DNA of 64,000 nucleotides from Neisseria mucosa (GTDB taxonomy: Bacteria > Pseudomonadota > Gammaproteobacteria > Burkholderiales > Neisseriaceae). Numbering within the stretch: position 1 is the stretch's first letter; every line of letters begins with the position of its first letter. The stretch is taken from NCBI GenBank assembly GCA_003028315.1, contig CP028150.1, positions 248,001 through 312,000 of the forward strand, read 5' to 3'. The notes beneath the pieces are model-generated. The model saw nothing but the letters and a program-made list of their open reading frames with translations. It had not been told where the DNA came from and made no database searches. Positions 1 to 7,935 of this stretch are shown here, one piece after another. The translations under genes were made by a program, and so were the position numbers.

Positions 1-534
1 GACGGCGGCGTTGAGGATGCCGAACAAGAGAGCGGAACGCGCCATGCCGAGTTTGGGGGCGAGTAGAAGCGGGAAGAGCAAGGAAACGGCGAGTGCGCCC
101 AGATAGTCGAAGGTCAGGACTTTGGCAACGAGTTCTTTAAACTCTGCGCCTTTGCGGTTTAACACGCGCATGACCAACGGGATTTCCATGCCGACGACTG
201 CGCCGACAATCAGCACGAAGGCATAGAGCAGGGTGCGGAACGGGGCGGCGGAAAGCCCGAAGGCGACGAACAAGGCCAGCGCGGAAATGCCACCGATGAT
301 GCCGACCAAAAGTTCGATTTCGATAAAGCGGTGCAACACGTCTTCGTCTTTGATGTAGCGGGTCAGGTGCGCGCCGATGCCCATCGAGAAAAGATAAAGT
401 CCGATGACGGAAGAAAACTGCAAAATGCTGTCGCCCAAAAGATAGCTCGCCAGCGCGGCGATGATGAGTTCGTAGGCGAGGCCGCAACTGGCGACGATGA
501 AGACGGAGATGATGAGGGTGCGGTTGGCGGTCAT
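1..534 (-). CDS. Membrane spermidine-synthase-like protein, N-terminal part (runs off window start)
   Basis: The reading frame opens with ATG at 534 and stays open to base 1, giving 178 residues with no stop, so the 3' part lies outside the window. The translation is very hydrophobic, with about five to six membrane segments and a conserved EIPLVMRVL stretch. This matches the membrane half of the large bacterial spermidine-synthase-like proteins, in which several TM helices precede an aminopropyltransferase domain. The catalytic domain is not visible, so polyamine synthesis is inferred only from the family. The gene is divergent from purF. Confidence 0.7.
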   Translation of the reverse strand, partial: MTANRTLIISVFIVASCGLAYELIIAALASYLLGDSILQFSSVIGLYLFSMGIGAHLTRYIKDEDVLHRFIEIELLVGIIGGISALALFVAFGLSAAPFRTLLYAFVLIVGAVVGMEIPLVMRVLNRKGAEFKELVAKVLTFDYLGALAVSLLFPLLLAPKLGMARSALLFGILNAAV

Positions 535-590
535 GGTGTCGTAGGAATGGGGTTTGAGCTGCTATTGTATATTGAAATAGGGATGGTCTG

Positions 591-636
591 CCGCAAAGGT
601 CGTCTGAAAAACTCCAGCCGTTTGTTCAGACGACGT
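591..636. repeat. Inverted DUS pair between divergent genes
   Basis: AAAGGTCGTCTGAAAA at 595-610 faces TTCAGACGAC at 625-634. The pair sits between two divergent start codons, so it does not terminate either flanking gene in the usual way. It probably serves DNA uptake. Confidence 0.6.
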
Positions 637-652
637 TTCCGTATTTTTGGGG

Positions 653-708
653 TTGACATGAAAATATTGTCAACAATTTGGGCAACTTTGTCCGATTTAT
701 TCTATAAT
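653..708 (+). promoter_or_regulatory. purF upstream region: inverted repeat and -10 like box
   Basis: TTGACA at 653-658 and TGTCAA at 668-673 form a perfect inverted repeat with a 9-base spacer. A consensus -10 box TATAAT lies at 703-708, 40 bases before the purF start. The TTGACA is 44 bases from that box, too far to be its -35, so the repeat looks more like an operator. A weak -35 (TTGGGC, 678-683) is possible with a 19-base spacer. Confidence 0.4.
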
Positions 709-747
709 TCTGTTTTCCAAGTTAACCTCGAATTCGGAGAAGACGAT

Positions 748-2292
748 ATGTGCGGTGTATTAGGTTTGGTCAGCCATGAGCCGGTAAACCAGCTTCTGTA
801 CGACGGTTTGCAGATGTTGCAGCACAGGGGGCAGGATGCGGCGGGCATTGTGACGGCGGAAGGCAGCACGTTCCATATGCACAAAGGCAAAGGCATGGTG
901 CGCGAAGTGTTCCGCACACGCAATATGCGCGATTTGATCGGCAACGCGGGCATCGCCCACGTCCGTTATCCTACGGCGGGCAACGCGGGCAGCAGCGCGG
1001 AGGCGCAGCCTTTCTACGTCAGCTCGCCTTTCGGCATCGTTTTGGCGCACAACGGTAACCTCACCAATACCGCCGAACTGTATGAAAACGTGTGCAACAA
1101 ACACCTGCGCCACGTCAACACCAGCTCCGATTCCGAAGTCTTGCTCAACGTATTCGCGCACGAATTGCGCCGCGAAGTCTCTAAAAACGCCAATCCCCAC
1201 CGGCTCAATATCGACAATATTTTCAACGCCGTTGCCGAAGTCCACCGCCTGGTGCGCGGCGCATACGGCGTGGTTGCCATGATTGCGGGCTACGGTATGC
1301 TCGCTTTCCGCGATCCTTACGGCATCCGCCCGCTGGTGTTGGGTTCGCAAACCGACGAGGCAGGCAGAAAATCCTATGCCGTCGCCTCCGAATCCGTTGC
1401 CTTCAATGCGCTTGCCTACGATTTGGAACGCGATATCCAGCCGGGCGAAGCAGTATTCGTCGGCTTTGACGGCGCACTGATTGCCCGTCAATGCAGTGAC
1501 CGCGCCAAACTCAGCCCCTGCCTCTTCGAATACGTCTATTTTGCCCGTCCCGACTCCGTAATCGACGGCGTATCGGTTTACCAATCGCGTTTGGATATGG
1601 GCGTGTCCTTAGCGGAAAAAATCAAACGCGAGCTGCCCGTGGACGACATCGACGTTGTGATGCCCATTCCCGACACCAGCCGCCCCAGTGCGATGGAACT
1701 TGCCGTCCACCTCAAAAAGCCTTACCGCGAAGGTTTGATTAAAAACCGCTATATCGGCCGCACCTTTATCATGCCCGGTCAGGCGACGCGCAAAAAATCC
1801 GTGCGCCAAAAACTCAGCCCGATGGAAACCGAGTTTGAAGGAAAAAGCGTGTTGCTGGTGGACGACTCCATCGTGCGCGGGACAACCAGCCGCGAAATCG
1901 TCGAAATGGTACGCGCAGCAGGCGCGCGCAAAGTCTATATCGCCTCCGCCGCTCCCGAAGTACGCTATCCCAATGTGTACGGCATCGACATGCCCACGCG
2001 CGAAGAATTGATTGCCAACGGGCGCAGCGCGGCGGAAATTGCCGCCGAAATCGGCGCGGACGGCATCGTTTTCCAAAATTTGAGCGATTTGGAAACCGTC
2101 GTCAAAGCACTCAATCCTCAAATCGAATCCTTCGATTCGTCCTGTTTCAACGGCATCTATCAAACCGGGGACATCGACCAGGCCTACCTCGATCGCCTGT
2201 CCGCCGAGAAATCCGGCTGCGGCGGCTTGAAAATCCACCCGAGCAGGATGGAACACAGCATCAGCATCAGCGATACGGGTGACGAAGAATAA
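748..2292 (+). CDS. purF: Amidophosphoribosyltransferase
   Basis: Catalyses the first committed step of de novo purine synthesis, making phosphoribosylamine from PRPP and glutamine in the cytoplasm. The start at 748 is preceded by GGAGA and puts cysteine at residue 2, the Ntn nucleophile exposed after Met removal (MCGVLG). The glutaminase half follows (AHNGNLTN, SSDSEV). The C-terminal phosphoribosyltransferase half carries the PRPP loop VLLVDDSIVRGTTS. The product is 514 residues, the usual length for the family. An in-frame upstream extension to 331 is open but lacks family similarity and an RBS. The gene stands alone and ends in a DUS terminator. Confidence 0.95.
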   Translation: MCGVLGLVSHEPVNQLLYDGLQMLQHRGQDAAGIVTAEGSTFHMHKGKGMVREVFRTRNMRDLIGNAGIAHVRYPTAGNAGSSAEAQPFYVSSPFGIVLAHNGNLTNTAELYENVCNKHLRHVNTSSDSEVLLNVFAHELRREVSKNANPHRLNIDNIFNAVAEVHRLVRGAYGVVAMIAGYGMLAFRDPYGIRPLVLGSQTDEAGRKSYAVASESVAFNALAYDLERDIQPGEAVFVGFDGALIARQCSDRAKLSPCLFEYVYFARPDSVIDGVSVYQSRLDMGVSLAEKIKRELPVDDIDVVMPIPDTSRPSAMELAVHLKKPYREGLIKNRYIGRTFIMPGQATRKKSVRQKLSPMETEFEGKSVLLVDDSIVRGTTSREIVEMVRAAGARKVYIASAAPEVRYPNVYGIDMPTREELIANGRSAAEIAAEIGADGIVFQNLSDLETVVKALNPQIESFDSSCFNGIYQTGDIDQAYLDRLSAEKSGCGGLKIHPSRMEHSISISDTGDEE

Positions 2293-2314
2293 AACCGGTT
2301 TGAACGATTAAGGC

Positions 2315-2372
2315 AAAAGGTCGTCTGAAAACCGCCCTCCTTTAAGGGGAAAGGGTTTTCAGACGGCCTTTT
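2315..2372 (+). terminator. DUS-pair terminator after purF
   Basis: AAAAGGTCGTCTGAAAACC pairs with GGTTTTCAGACGGCCTTTT across a short loop. The left arm is the GGTCGTCTGAA form and the right arm the GGCCGTCTGAA form, still able to pair through G-U. Confidence 0.8.
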
Positions 2373-2493
2373 CCCTTTGAATGAAAGAGCCTGATTTTGC
2401 CAAAGGGTTATTCCTAATTTATTTATACTTCATGGAATATAACTACAAAATACAAAAATACAACAATCAAAGAGAAACTTTACAAGAAAAAAC

Positions 2494-2522
2494 TTGCATT
2501 ACTTCCGCTTAAAGCGCATAAT
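2494..2522 (+). promoter_or_regulatory. Promoter of candidate small RNA
   Basis: TTGCAT (2494-2499) and CATAAT (2517-2522) are separated by exactly 17 bases, predicting a transcript start near 2529-2530. No open reading frame follows. Confidence 0.6.
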
Positions 2523-2528
2523 TCGCCC

Positions 2529-2620
2529 CGTTAGCTGGTTCGAGTAGTCAGTTAATAGTTTCTCCTCTATTTCTCCTTTGTAGACTTGGCACACATCTTA
2601 TTGATGTGTGCATTTTTTTT
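2529..2620 (+). ncRNA. Candidate trans-acting small RNA with two UUUCUCCU motifs
   Basis: An approximately 90-nt transcription unit lies between a good promoter and an intrinsic terminator. After a 5' stem (TTAGCTG 2531-2537 with CAGTTAA 2549-2555) comes a pyrimidine-rich single-stranded stretch holding two copies of TTTCTCCT (2559-2566, 2570-2577), complementary to Shine-Dalgarno sequences. The terminator stem is GCACACATC / GATGTGTGC (2589-2611) followed by eight T. This architecture resembles the tandem sibling sRNAs of pathogenic Neisseria (NmsR / NgncR_162-163 / RcoF), which use C-rich motifs to block translation of metabolic mRNAs. Only one copy is seen here. The family assignment is inference. 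Confidence 0.6.
2589..2620 (+). terminator. Intrinsic terminator of candidate sRNA
   Basis: A nine-base perfect stem with loop TTATT is followed by A and eight T. It is not DUS-derived, unlike most terminators in this window. Confidence 0.8.
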
Positions 2621-2729
2621 GCTTTTTTCTTTCAATCTAATGATATAAGCAAAGAAGTTACAATATTTCATATTTCCCTATCTACTATCTACCAGTGTAA
2701 TTATTCTAATCTTGGCTTCTGTCCTACAC

Positions 2730-3194
2730 TCAATCCAAATCCAATACCGTTTCTTCTTTTACTTCCTCCATCACCACATAACTTCGGCTTTCCGCCGCGG
2801 CAGGCAGGTGCAGTAAAATATTGCCCAACATATCCCGATAGGCCGACATATCGGGCAGGCGGACTTTAATCAGATAATCGTATTCGCCCGATACCAAGTG
2901 GCATTCCAAAATTTGCGGAATCCTCATGACTTCCCGACGAAAATCTTCAAAAATATTGCCTGACTTCGAACGCAGCTTCAATTCGACAAAAATCAACAAT
3001 CCTTTGCCCAATAAATTCGGATTGAGGCGGGCGTGATAGCCGGTAATGAAATTATCGCGCTCCAGCCGTTTGACGCGCTCGGTAACAGGCGTAGTCGAAA
3101 GCCCCACTTTCTCCGCCAGCTCCGTCATCGGTATCCGGGCGTTTTGTTGCAGAAATTTTAAAATTTTCAGATCGGTTTTATCCAGTTCTTTCAT
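2730..3194 (-). CDS. Lrp/AsnC-family transcriptional regulator
   Basis: A 154-residue protein with an N-terminal winged helix-turn-helix (LDKTDLKILKFLQQNARI, then STTPVTERVKRLE) and a C-terminal RAM/AsnC effector domain (VSGEYDYLIKVR). The start at MKELDKTD is chosen because family members begin there; the frame remains open 14 codons upstream. It is transcribed divergently from dadA, the usual arrangement for a DadR/Lrp-like activator of D-alanine catabolism. It is therefore likely to control dadA in response to an amino acid. The specific ligand cannot be read from the sequence. Confidence 0.85.
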   Translation of the reverse strand: MKELDKTDLKILKFLQQNARIPMTELAEKVGLSTTPVTERVKRLERDNFITGYHARLNPNLLGKGLLIFVELKLRSKSGNIFEDFRREVMRIPQILECHLVSGEYDYLIKVRLPDMSAYRDMLGNILLHLPAAAESRSYVVMEEVKEETVLDLD

Positions 3195-3330
3195 GATGCT
3201 TTTCCTTTTGAATGTCATTAAATAGGGATAATACATACGAAATTATTAAAAATAAAGTGAATATCTCTAATAAAAATATCCTAAACTAGCCATTCATAAT
3301 TAAAAATAATTTAAATTTTAAGGAGAAGAT

Positions 3331-4590
3331 ATGAAGCTGATTGTTTTGGGCGCAGGTATCGCCGGAGTTTCAACCGCATGGTATTTGGCTTCCGAAGGGC
3401 ATGACATAACCGTCATCGACCGCGCCGACGATGTGGCAATGGAAACCAGCTTTGCCAATGCCGGGCAGCTCTCTTACGGCTACACCACGCCTTGGGCGGC
3501 TCCGGGTATTCCGCTCAAGGCCTTGAAGTGGATGTTCAAGCAACACTCGCCCTTAATTTTTCAACCCGACGGAAGCCTGTTTCAAATCCGCTGGCTCAAA
3601 CAAATGCTGGACAACTGTACGGCGGAGCGTTATCAAATCAATAAAGAGAGGATGGTTCGGATTTCGGAATACAGCCGTGAAATGTTCCGTCTTTTTAAAG
3701 AACAGGAAAACATTGATTTTGAAGGTAGGAACAAGGGTACTTTGCAAATCTTCCGCACGCAAAAAGAAGTTGCCGCGGCTGAAAAAGACATTGCCGTTTT
3801 AGAACGTTACGGCGTTCCCCTACGTCGTCTGAAACCTGAAGAATGCTTGGAATTCGAACCCGCGCTACACCATGCTTTACCTAAAATCGCAGGCGGATTG
3901 CACCTTCCTGCCGATGCCACCGGCGATTGCCGTCTGTTTACCCAAAAACTGCGCGATTTGTGCATACAGAAAGGCGTGCGTTTTGAATTCGGACATCACA
4001 TACGCCGCATCATACACGACCGACGTCGCATTACTGCCGTTGAAACCGATCAAGGACAGTTTGAGGCAGACGCATTCGTATGCGCCTTAGGCTGTTTCAG
4101 CAGAACGGTTTTGGAGGATTTGGGCTGGGATTTGCCGATTTATCCGGTAAAAGGCTATTCATTGACCCTCCCTGTCGTTCATGATGAAAAAGCACCGGTT
4201 TCCACCGTTCTTGATGAAACATACAAAGTTGCCATCACCCGCTTCGACAAACGCACCCGCGTCGGCGGTATGGCGGAGTTGTCAGGTTACGGATTGCATT
4301 TATCTGAAAAACGCCGTGCTACTTTGGCATTGGTCGTCAACGACCTTTTCCCGGGCGGCGGAGATTTGCAGCAGGCGGAATTTTGGAGCGGGTTACGGCC
4401 GATGACGCCCGACAGCACGCCGCTTATCGGCAAAACACCATTGGAAAACTTGTTTTTGAACACAGGACACGGGACTTTGGGTTGGACCATGTCGCTCGGC
4501 TCTGCCAAACTGGCCGCGGATATAGTCTGCGGTAAGGAAACCGAAATCCGCAGCGATGATTTGGGTTTGTCTCGTTACACGAAAGTTTGA
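3331..4590 (+). CDS. dadA: D-amino acid dehydrogenase small subunit
   Basis: An FAD-dependent oxidoreductase that oxidatively deaminates D-alanine and related D-amino acids at the inner membrane. The N-terminus has the dinucleotide-binding motif VLGAGIAGVSTAWYLA, followed by ETSFANAGQLSYGYTTPWAAPG, a DadA signature. The C-terminus has the FAD motif NTGHGTLGWTMS. Its 419 residues match the family length. A strong ribosome binding site (AAGGAG) precedes the start. The 136-base intergenic region shared with the divergent Lrp-type gene is strongly AT-rich, consistent with Lrp binding. Confidence 0.93.
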   Translation: MKLIVLGAGIAGVSTAWYLASEGHDITVIDRADDVAMETSFANAGQLSYGYTTPWAAPGIPLKALKWMFKQHSPLIFQPDGSLFQIRWLKQMLDNCTAERYQINKERMVRISEYSREMFRLFKEQENIDFEGRNKGTLQIFRTQKEVAAAEKDIAVLERYGVPLRRLKPEECLEFEPALHHALPKIAGGLHLPADATGDCRLFTQKLRDLCIQKGVRFEFGHHIRRIIHDRRRITAVETDQGQFEADAFVCALGCFSRTVLEDLGWDLPIYPVKGYSLTLPVVHDEKAPVSTVLDETYKVAITRFDKRTRVGGMAELSGYGLHLSEKRRATLALVVNDLFPGGGDLQQAEFWSGLRPMTPDSTPLIGKTPLENLFLNTGHGTLGWTMSLGSAKLAADIVCGKETEIRSDDLGLSRYTKV

Positions 4591-4612
4591 CGGCGCAATG
4601 CGCTGTCTTTGT

Positions 4613-4683
4613 AAAAAGGTCGTCTGAAAACGGATATAGCAAGTTTCCTCAAACCTATATTCCGACTTTCAGGCGACCTTTTT
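4613..4683 (+). terminator. DUS-pair terminator after dadA
   Basis: AAAAAGGTCGTCTGAAAACGGA pairs with TCCGACTTTCAGGCGACCTTTTT. The right arm is a degenerate DUS (CAGGCGACC), so the hairpin survives although one uptake sequence has decayed. Confidence 0.7.
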
Positions 4684-4782
4684 CAATTCGGTATTGTATT
4701 GTCGCAGGTAAAGTCCACATTGCGACACTTTGGGTTTTCAACCCGCTACACTTAGTAGAGTAGGTGAAGTTGCCAATATGGC

Positions 4783-4826
4783 AAAGGTCGTCTGAAAGCC
4801 TTGAGTTAAGGTTTCAGACGACCTTT
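4783..4826 (-). terminator. DUS-pair terminator after the DUF3482 gene
   Basis: AAAGGTCGTCTGAAAGCCTT and AAGGTTTCAGACGACCTTT form a near-perfect hairpin 7 bases beyond the stop codon of the minus-strand gene. Confidence 0.8.
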
Positions 4827-4832
4827 GATTTT

Positions 4833-6173
4833 TTATCCGCCCAGTTTCCTACTCAAACTTTCCGCATATTCCTCGCGCTCGGCGCGGCTGGTTTCGGGGA
4901 GGTGGGTGTTGAGCGACGACCATTTCCACCTGCTGCGCGCTTTGTTGAGTTCGGACGGGAGTTTGTCCGGCGTCCAGGGCGCTTTGCGGCTGTGCAACTC
5001 GACTTGCGATTGCGCCGCGTGGCCGCGCGTTTGCAGGATGTGGAGCAAATCGAGGGCGCGGGCGGCGAGCAGGGTCAGGGTTTCGGGGTCGGTGTGCAGG
5101 GTTTGGCGGCCGGTGAGCTTGTCAGAAATGGTGCGGGTATTGGGCAGGATGCCGCCCAAAAAACCGCCGATTGCCGTACCCAATCCGAGCGAACCGCCGA
5201 GCGTGGCGATGTCCAGCCCCAAGCCGATGAGTGCGCCGGTTGCCGCGCCCGTGCCGGTACGGATGCCGTATTGTTTGAGCAACTCGCTGTCGAACGGATC
5301 TTGATGGAAGGCTTTGGGTACCCAGTCGCCGCCGTCGATTTCGCTGTGGTAGAAGCGGTAGAGGGCAAACAGCCGCTGCTGCATCTGTCGTTCGAGCTGG
5401 CGGATTTCTGCCTGCATGGTTTGCAGGACGGGCGCGGGGTCGTCGTTTTCGTCGATTTCCTGCGTGAAGGCTGCCACATCGAGCAGGAAACCTGCGATTT
5501 CGTGCCGCGCTTCTTTGTCCAGACGCGTCCATTCGCGGCGGCGGGAAGCGGTCAGACGGTCGATGATGTCGTGTTGCGGCAGCATGGTGGCGAGCTTGTT
5601 CCAGAGGTTCAATTCGCCTTCAAAATCGAAAGCGACGGTATCGAATCCTGCGAAAACGTGCAGGTTGCGGCGCGCCAGCATGGTCGTCCACGCTTCGGGA
5701 AGCTGTCCGCCGGTAAAGTTGAACACGGGCATGACCGGTTTGGCGCACCATGAAAGGATGGTCAATTCGTCCCGATATTTGTCGAGGACGGGTTCGCGCG
5801 CGTCGATGACGTACAACGCCATATCGCTTTGCAGAAGCTGCCGCAGCACTTTGGCTTCTTGGTTGAAATCGTGATGCGCGCCGTGGCTGTCGAGGAACTT
5901 TTGCAGCCGCTCAATGCCGTCGGCGCGTGCATCCGTATGGGTTTCCAGCCAATCCAAAACGCCGCCCGCGTCTTCGAGCCCGGGCGTATCGTATAGGTAC
6001 AGCAGCGTGTCGGCGCCGTCGGTAATCGCGGCTTCTTCAACATGGCGCGTGGTGGACGGAGCGTTTTTGACTTCGCCGAACCCGCTGTCGCGCAACAGGG
6101 TGCGCAGGAGCGAGGTTTTGCCGGTATTGGTGTGCCCGACGACGGCGAGTGAAAGGGGTTGGTTGTTCATCAT
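4833..6173 (-). CDS. GTPase with DUF3482 domain
   Basis: A 446-residue protein with an N-terminal P-loop (VGHTNTGKTSLLRTLL), a switch-like DTPGLEDAGG motif and a C-terminal DUF3482 region. That region has a glycine/alanine-rich hydrophobic stretch (GAATGALIGLGLDIATLGGSLGLGTAIGGFLGG) typical of dynamin-like or membrane-associated GTPases. The biochemical role of the family is not established. It follows the DUF2868 membrane protein gene by 68 bases on the same strand; the two families recur as a pair, suggesting they act together at the membrane. Start codons at 6173 and 6170 are equally possible and no clear RBS is visible. Confidence 0.75.
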   Translation of the reverse strand: MMNNQPLSLAVVGHTNTGKTSLLRTLLRDSGFGEVKNAPSTTRHVEEAAITDGADTLLYLYDTPGLEDAGGVLDWLETHTDARADGIERLQKFLDSHGAHHDFNQEAKVLRQLLQSDMALYVIDAREPVLDKYRDELTILSWCAKPVMPVFNFTGGQLPEAWTTMLARRNLHVFAGFDTVAFDFEGELNLWNKLATMLPQHDIIDRLTASRRREWTRLDKEARHEIAGFLLDVAAFTQEIDENDDPAPVLQTMQAEIRQLERQMQQRLFALYRFYHSEIDGGDWVPKAFHQDPFDSELLKQYGIRTGTGAATGALIGLGLDIATLGGSLGLGTAIGGFLGGILPNTRTISDKLTGRQTLHTDPETLTLLAARALDLLHILQTRGHAAQSQVELHSRKAPWTPDKLPSELNKARSRWKWSSLNTHLPETSRAEREEYAESLSRKLGG

Positions 6174-6241
6174 ATTTTGAGAGAATGGATTTTCAGACGA
6201 CCTTTTTCAGGATGGCGGCTTAACAAAACATTTCAAGTACG

Positions 6242-7582
6242 TTATTGGTTTTTCAGACGACCTTCCTGCGCCGCCTTGTCAGGTTCCAGCCATGCCACGT
6301 CGCACTCTGCCAACGCGTTGCGCCAGTGGTCCAATGTTTCGGACAGGTCGTCTGAAAGCGCCCGTTCCGTCAAAAGCTGCACCACCGCCCCGCCCTGCGC
6401 TGCTTCCGAAAGTCGGACAATCTGCCGCAACACGCCGCGGTCGGGGACAGCTTCCGCGCGCACACCGATGAGGAGCTGGGCGGGCTTCTGTTTCAACTCA
6501 ACTTCCAAAGCGGCAACTTCTTCACGATTCGCCGCCACGCCTTTATCCAGCCATTCCTGCGCCAGCCTGCCCGCAAACCATGTGCCTTCGTGCCATTCGG
6601 TTTCCAGCATGACTGCCCACTTGGGCGCGTCGTTTAAGGTGATTTTCGGGGAAACGGCAGACACGGTTTCCCGACGCGTGTCCGCATCGACGATTTTGTT
6701 CTGCCAACGGCGGATGACCGCCTGATAATAAGGCTTCTCCAAATCCAGCTTGCTTTGGCTTGTTTTTAAAAAGATTTTGCACACCGCCCAAGCCAGCAGG
6801 CGCGGCAGGATGCCGTAGCAGGCAATACTGCCGACCAACAGTCCCGACCACGCGCGCGCATCGGCGATGTTGCCGTTCAGACGACCTTCGACCACCGCCC
6901 GCGCATCAGGTGCAGGGAAACCGAGTTTCGACGGCAGCCACGCCAGCATTTCCACCGCGCGTACCGAAGCGGCATTGGTCAACAGTGTGCTTTCCCAGTT
7001 GAACGTATATTGGCGCACCAAAAGCAGCAGCAATACCGACACCAGCATCCCGCTCAGGGTGCAGAGCCATAGACTGTGCGAAGTCGCGCCGGTAATCCAA
7101 CGCGCCGAAGGCTGCCGCCATTCGTCCGCATACAGCCGGAACACCGCCTGATTGACGGGGTCTTTACCCCGAAACCACGTCGCGGGACTGCTGAAAAACC
7201 GCCCCACTTTCACACGCAGGAACAGCGTTGCCAACCATACCGCCAACATCAGCGTATTCATACCCAACACGCCCGCCAAAATCAGGAAAAAATTCAGCCC
7301 TTGGCTGTCCATCAGAAGGTAAGTGCCGGAAAAGCCGCCGCTAAACATCATCGTCGCCGCCACGACCCACAGCCAAAACGACCCGGTCCGTACTTGTTCC
7401 AAGGTATGCCGAAGCCTGCGGTCTCTGTCTATCATCTCCGCGCGGCGGATGATTTTTCCTTCCAAGCCGCCCTCGACATGACGCAACGCCTCCGTCGCCT
7501 GCACGGGATCGCCGGCAAAAATATAGCCGCCCTCTTCCAAAATACGGACAAGTTCGGCGAGTTTTCGGGATGGGTTCAACAT
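6242..7582 (-). CDS. DUF2868 membrane protein
   Basis: A 446-residue protein beginning MLNPSRKLAEL, preceded by an N-terminal soluble part and then about four strongly hydrophobic segments (FWLWVVAATMMFSGGFSG, NFFLILAGVLGMNTLMLAVW, SLWLCTLSGMLVSVLLLLL, LLVGSIACYGILPRLLAW). The C-terminal third is soluble. It matches DUF2868, of unknown function, found upstream of DUF3482 GTPases as here. The longer open frame reaches 7687, but the stretch before MLNPS has no family character. The last codons, reading EGRLKNQ, are supplied by a DNA uptake sequence. Confidence 0.75.
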   Translation of the reverse strand: MLNPSRKLAELVRILEEGGYIFAGDPVQATEALRHVEGGLEGKIIRRAEMIDRDRRLRHTLEQVRTGSFWLWVVAATMMFSGGFSGTYLLMDSQGLNFFLILAGVLGMNTLMLAVWLATLFLRVKVGRFFSSPATWFRGKDPVNQAVFRLYADEWRQPSARWITGATSHSLWLCTLSGMLVSVLLLLLVRQYTFNWESTLLTNAASVRAVEMLAWLPSKLGFPAPDARAVVEGRLNGNIADARAWSGLLVGSIACYGILPRLLAWAVCKIFLKTSQSKLDLEKPYYQAVIRRWQNKIVDADTRRETVSAVSPKITLNDAPKWAVMLETEWHEGTWFAGRLAQEWLDKGVAANREEVAALEVELKQKPAQLLIGVRAEAVPDRGVLRQIVRLSEAAQGGAVVQLLTERALSDDLSETLDHWRNALAECDVAWLEPDKAAQEGRLKNQ

Positions 7583-7727
7583 AAAAAGGTCGTCTGAAAG
7601 GGATAGTGAAAACGTAAAGATTTTATCACAGCCCTTTTCATCCGTAGGCAGGATTCTTGAGTCCGGCGTTTTTATAGCAAATGGCAAGGTTCACTTCTTT
7701 TTAACCCCTTATCTGCCACCAGCCATC

Positions 7728-7747
7728 ATTTCCGCGCAAGCGGGAAT
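7728..7747. repeat. dRS3-like repeat
   Basis: ATTTCCGCGCAAGCGGGAAT is a 20-base near-palindrome differing at one position from the neisserial dRS3 pattern ATTCCC-N8-GGGAAT. dRS3 units are used as integration sites by filamentous phage and form NIME arrays in meningococcus. Only a single unit is seen here. Confidence 0.55.
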
Positions 7748-7860
7748 TTATTGGAAACCCCAATAAAGAGATATTGGCAAAGCGTCGGTAAAATTCAAAA
7801 CCAGTTTTTCAGCCGGCGTTGCAAGGACGAAAAATAAGAACTGTATAAAAGCTAAGTACC

Positions 7861-7908
7861 AAAAAGGTCGTCTGAAAACCTTTAAATACAGGTTTTCAGA
7901 CGACCTTT
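7861..7908 (-). terminator. DUS-pair terminator after icd
   Basis: AAAAAGGTCGTCTGAAAACCT pairs with AGGTTTTCAGACGACCTTT, 28 bases beyond the icd stop codon. Confidence 0.8.
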
Positions 7909-7935
7909 CATGTTTACAGCTTTACCGTAATGCTT

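Larger units (their letters stand above)
7583..7935. other. Intergenic region with DUS, dRS3-like repeat and terminator
   Basis: The 353 bases hold a single DUS directly before the DUF2868 start (7586-7599), one dRS3-like repeat (7728-7747) and the icd terminator (7861-7908). No convincing coding sequence was seen. Confidence 0.6.

Noticed and set aside
653..708. TTGACA and TATAAT upstream of purF as one promoter
   Set aside because: They are 44 bases apart, far beyond the 16-19 base spacing.
331..747. In-frame N-terminal extension of purF by 139 codons
   Set aside because: PurF needs Cys right after the initiator Met; the extension is antisense to the upstream membrane gene and contains the promoter and a DUS.
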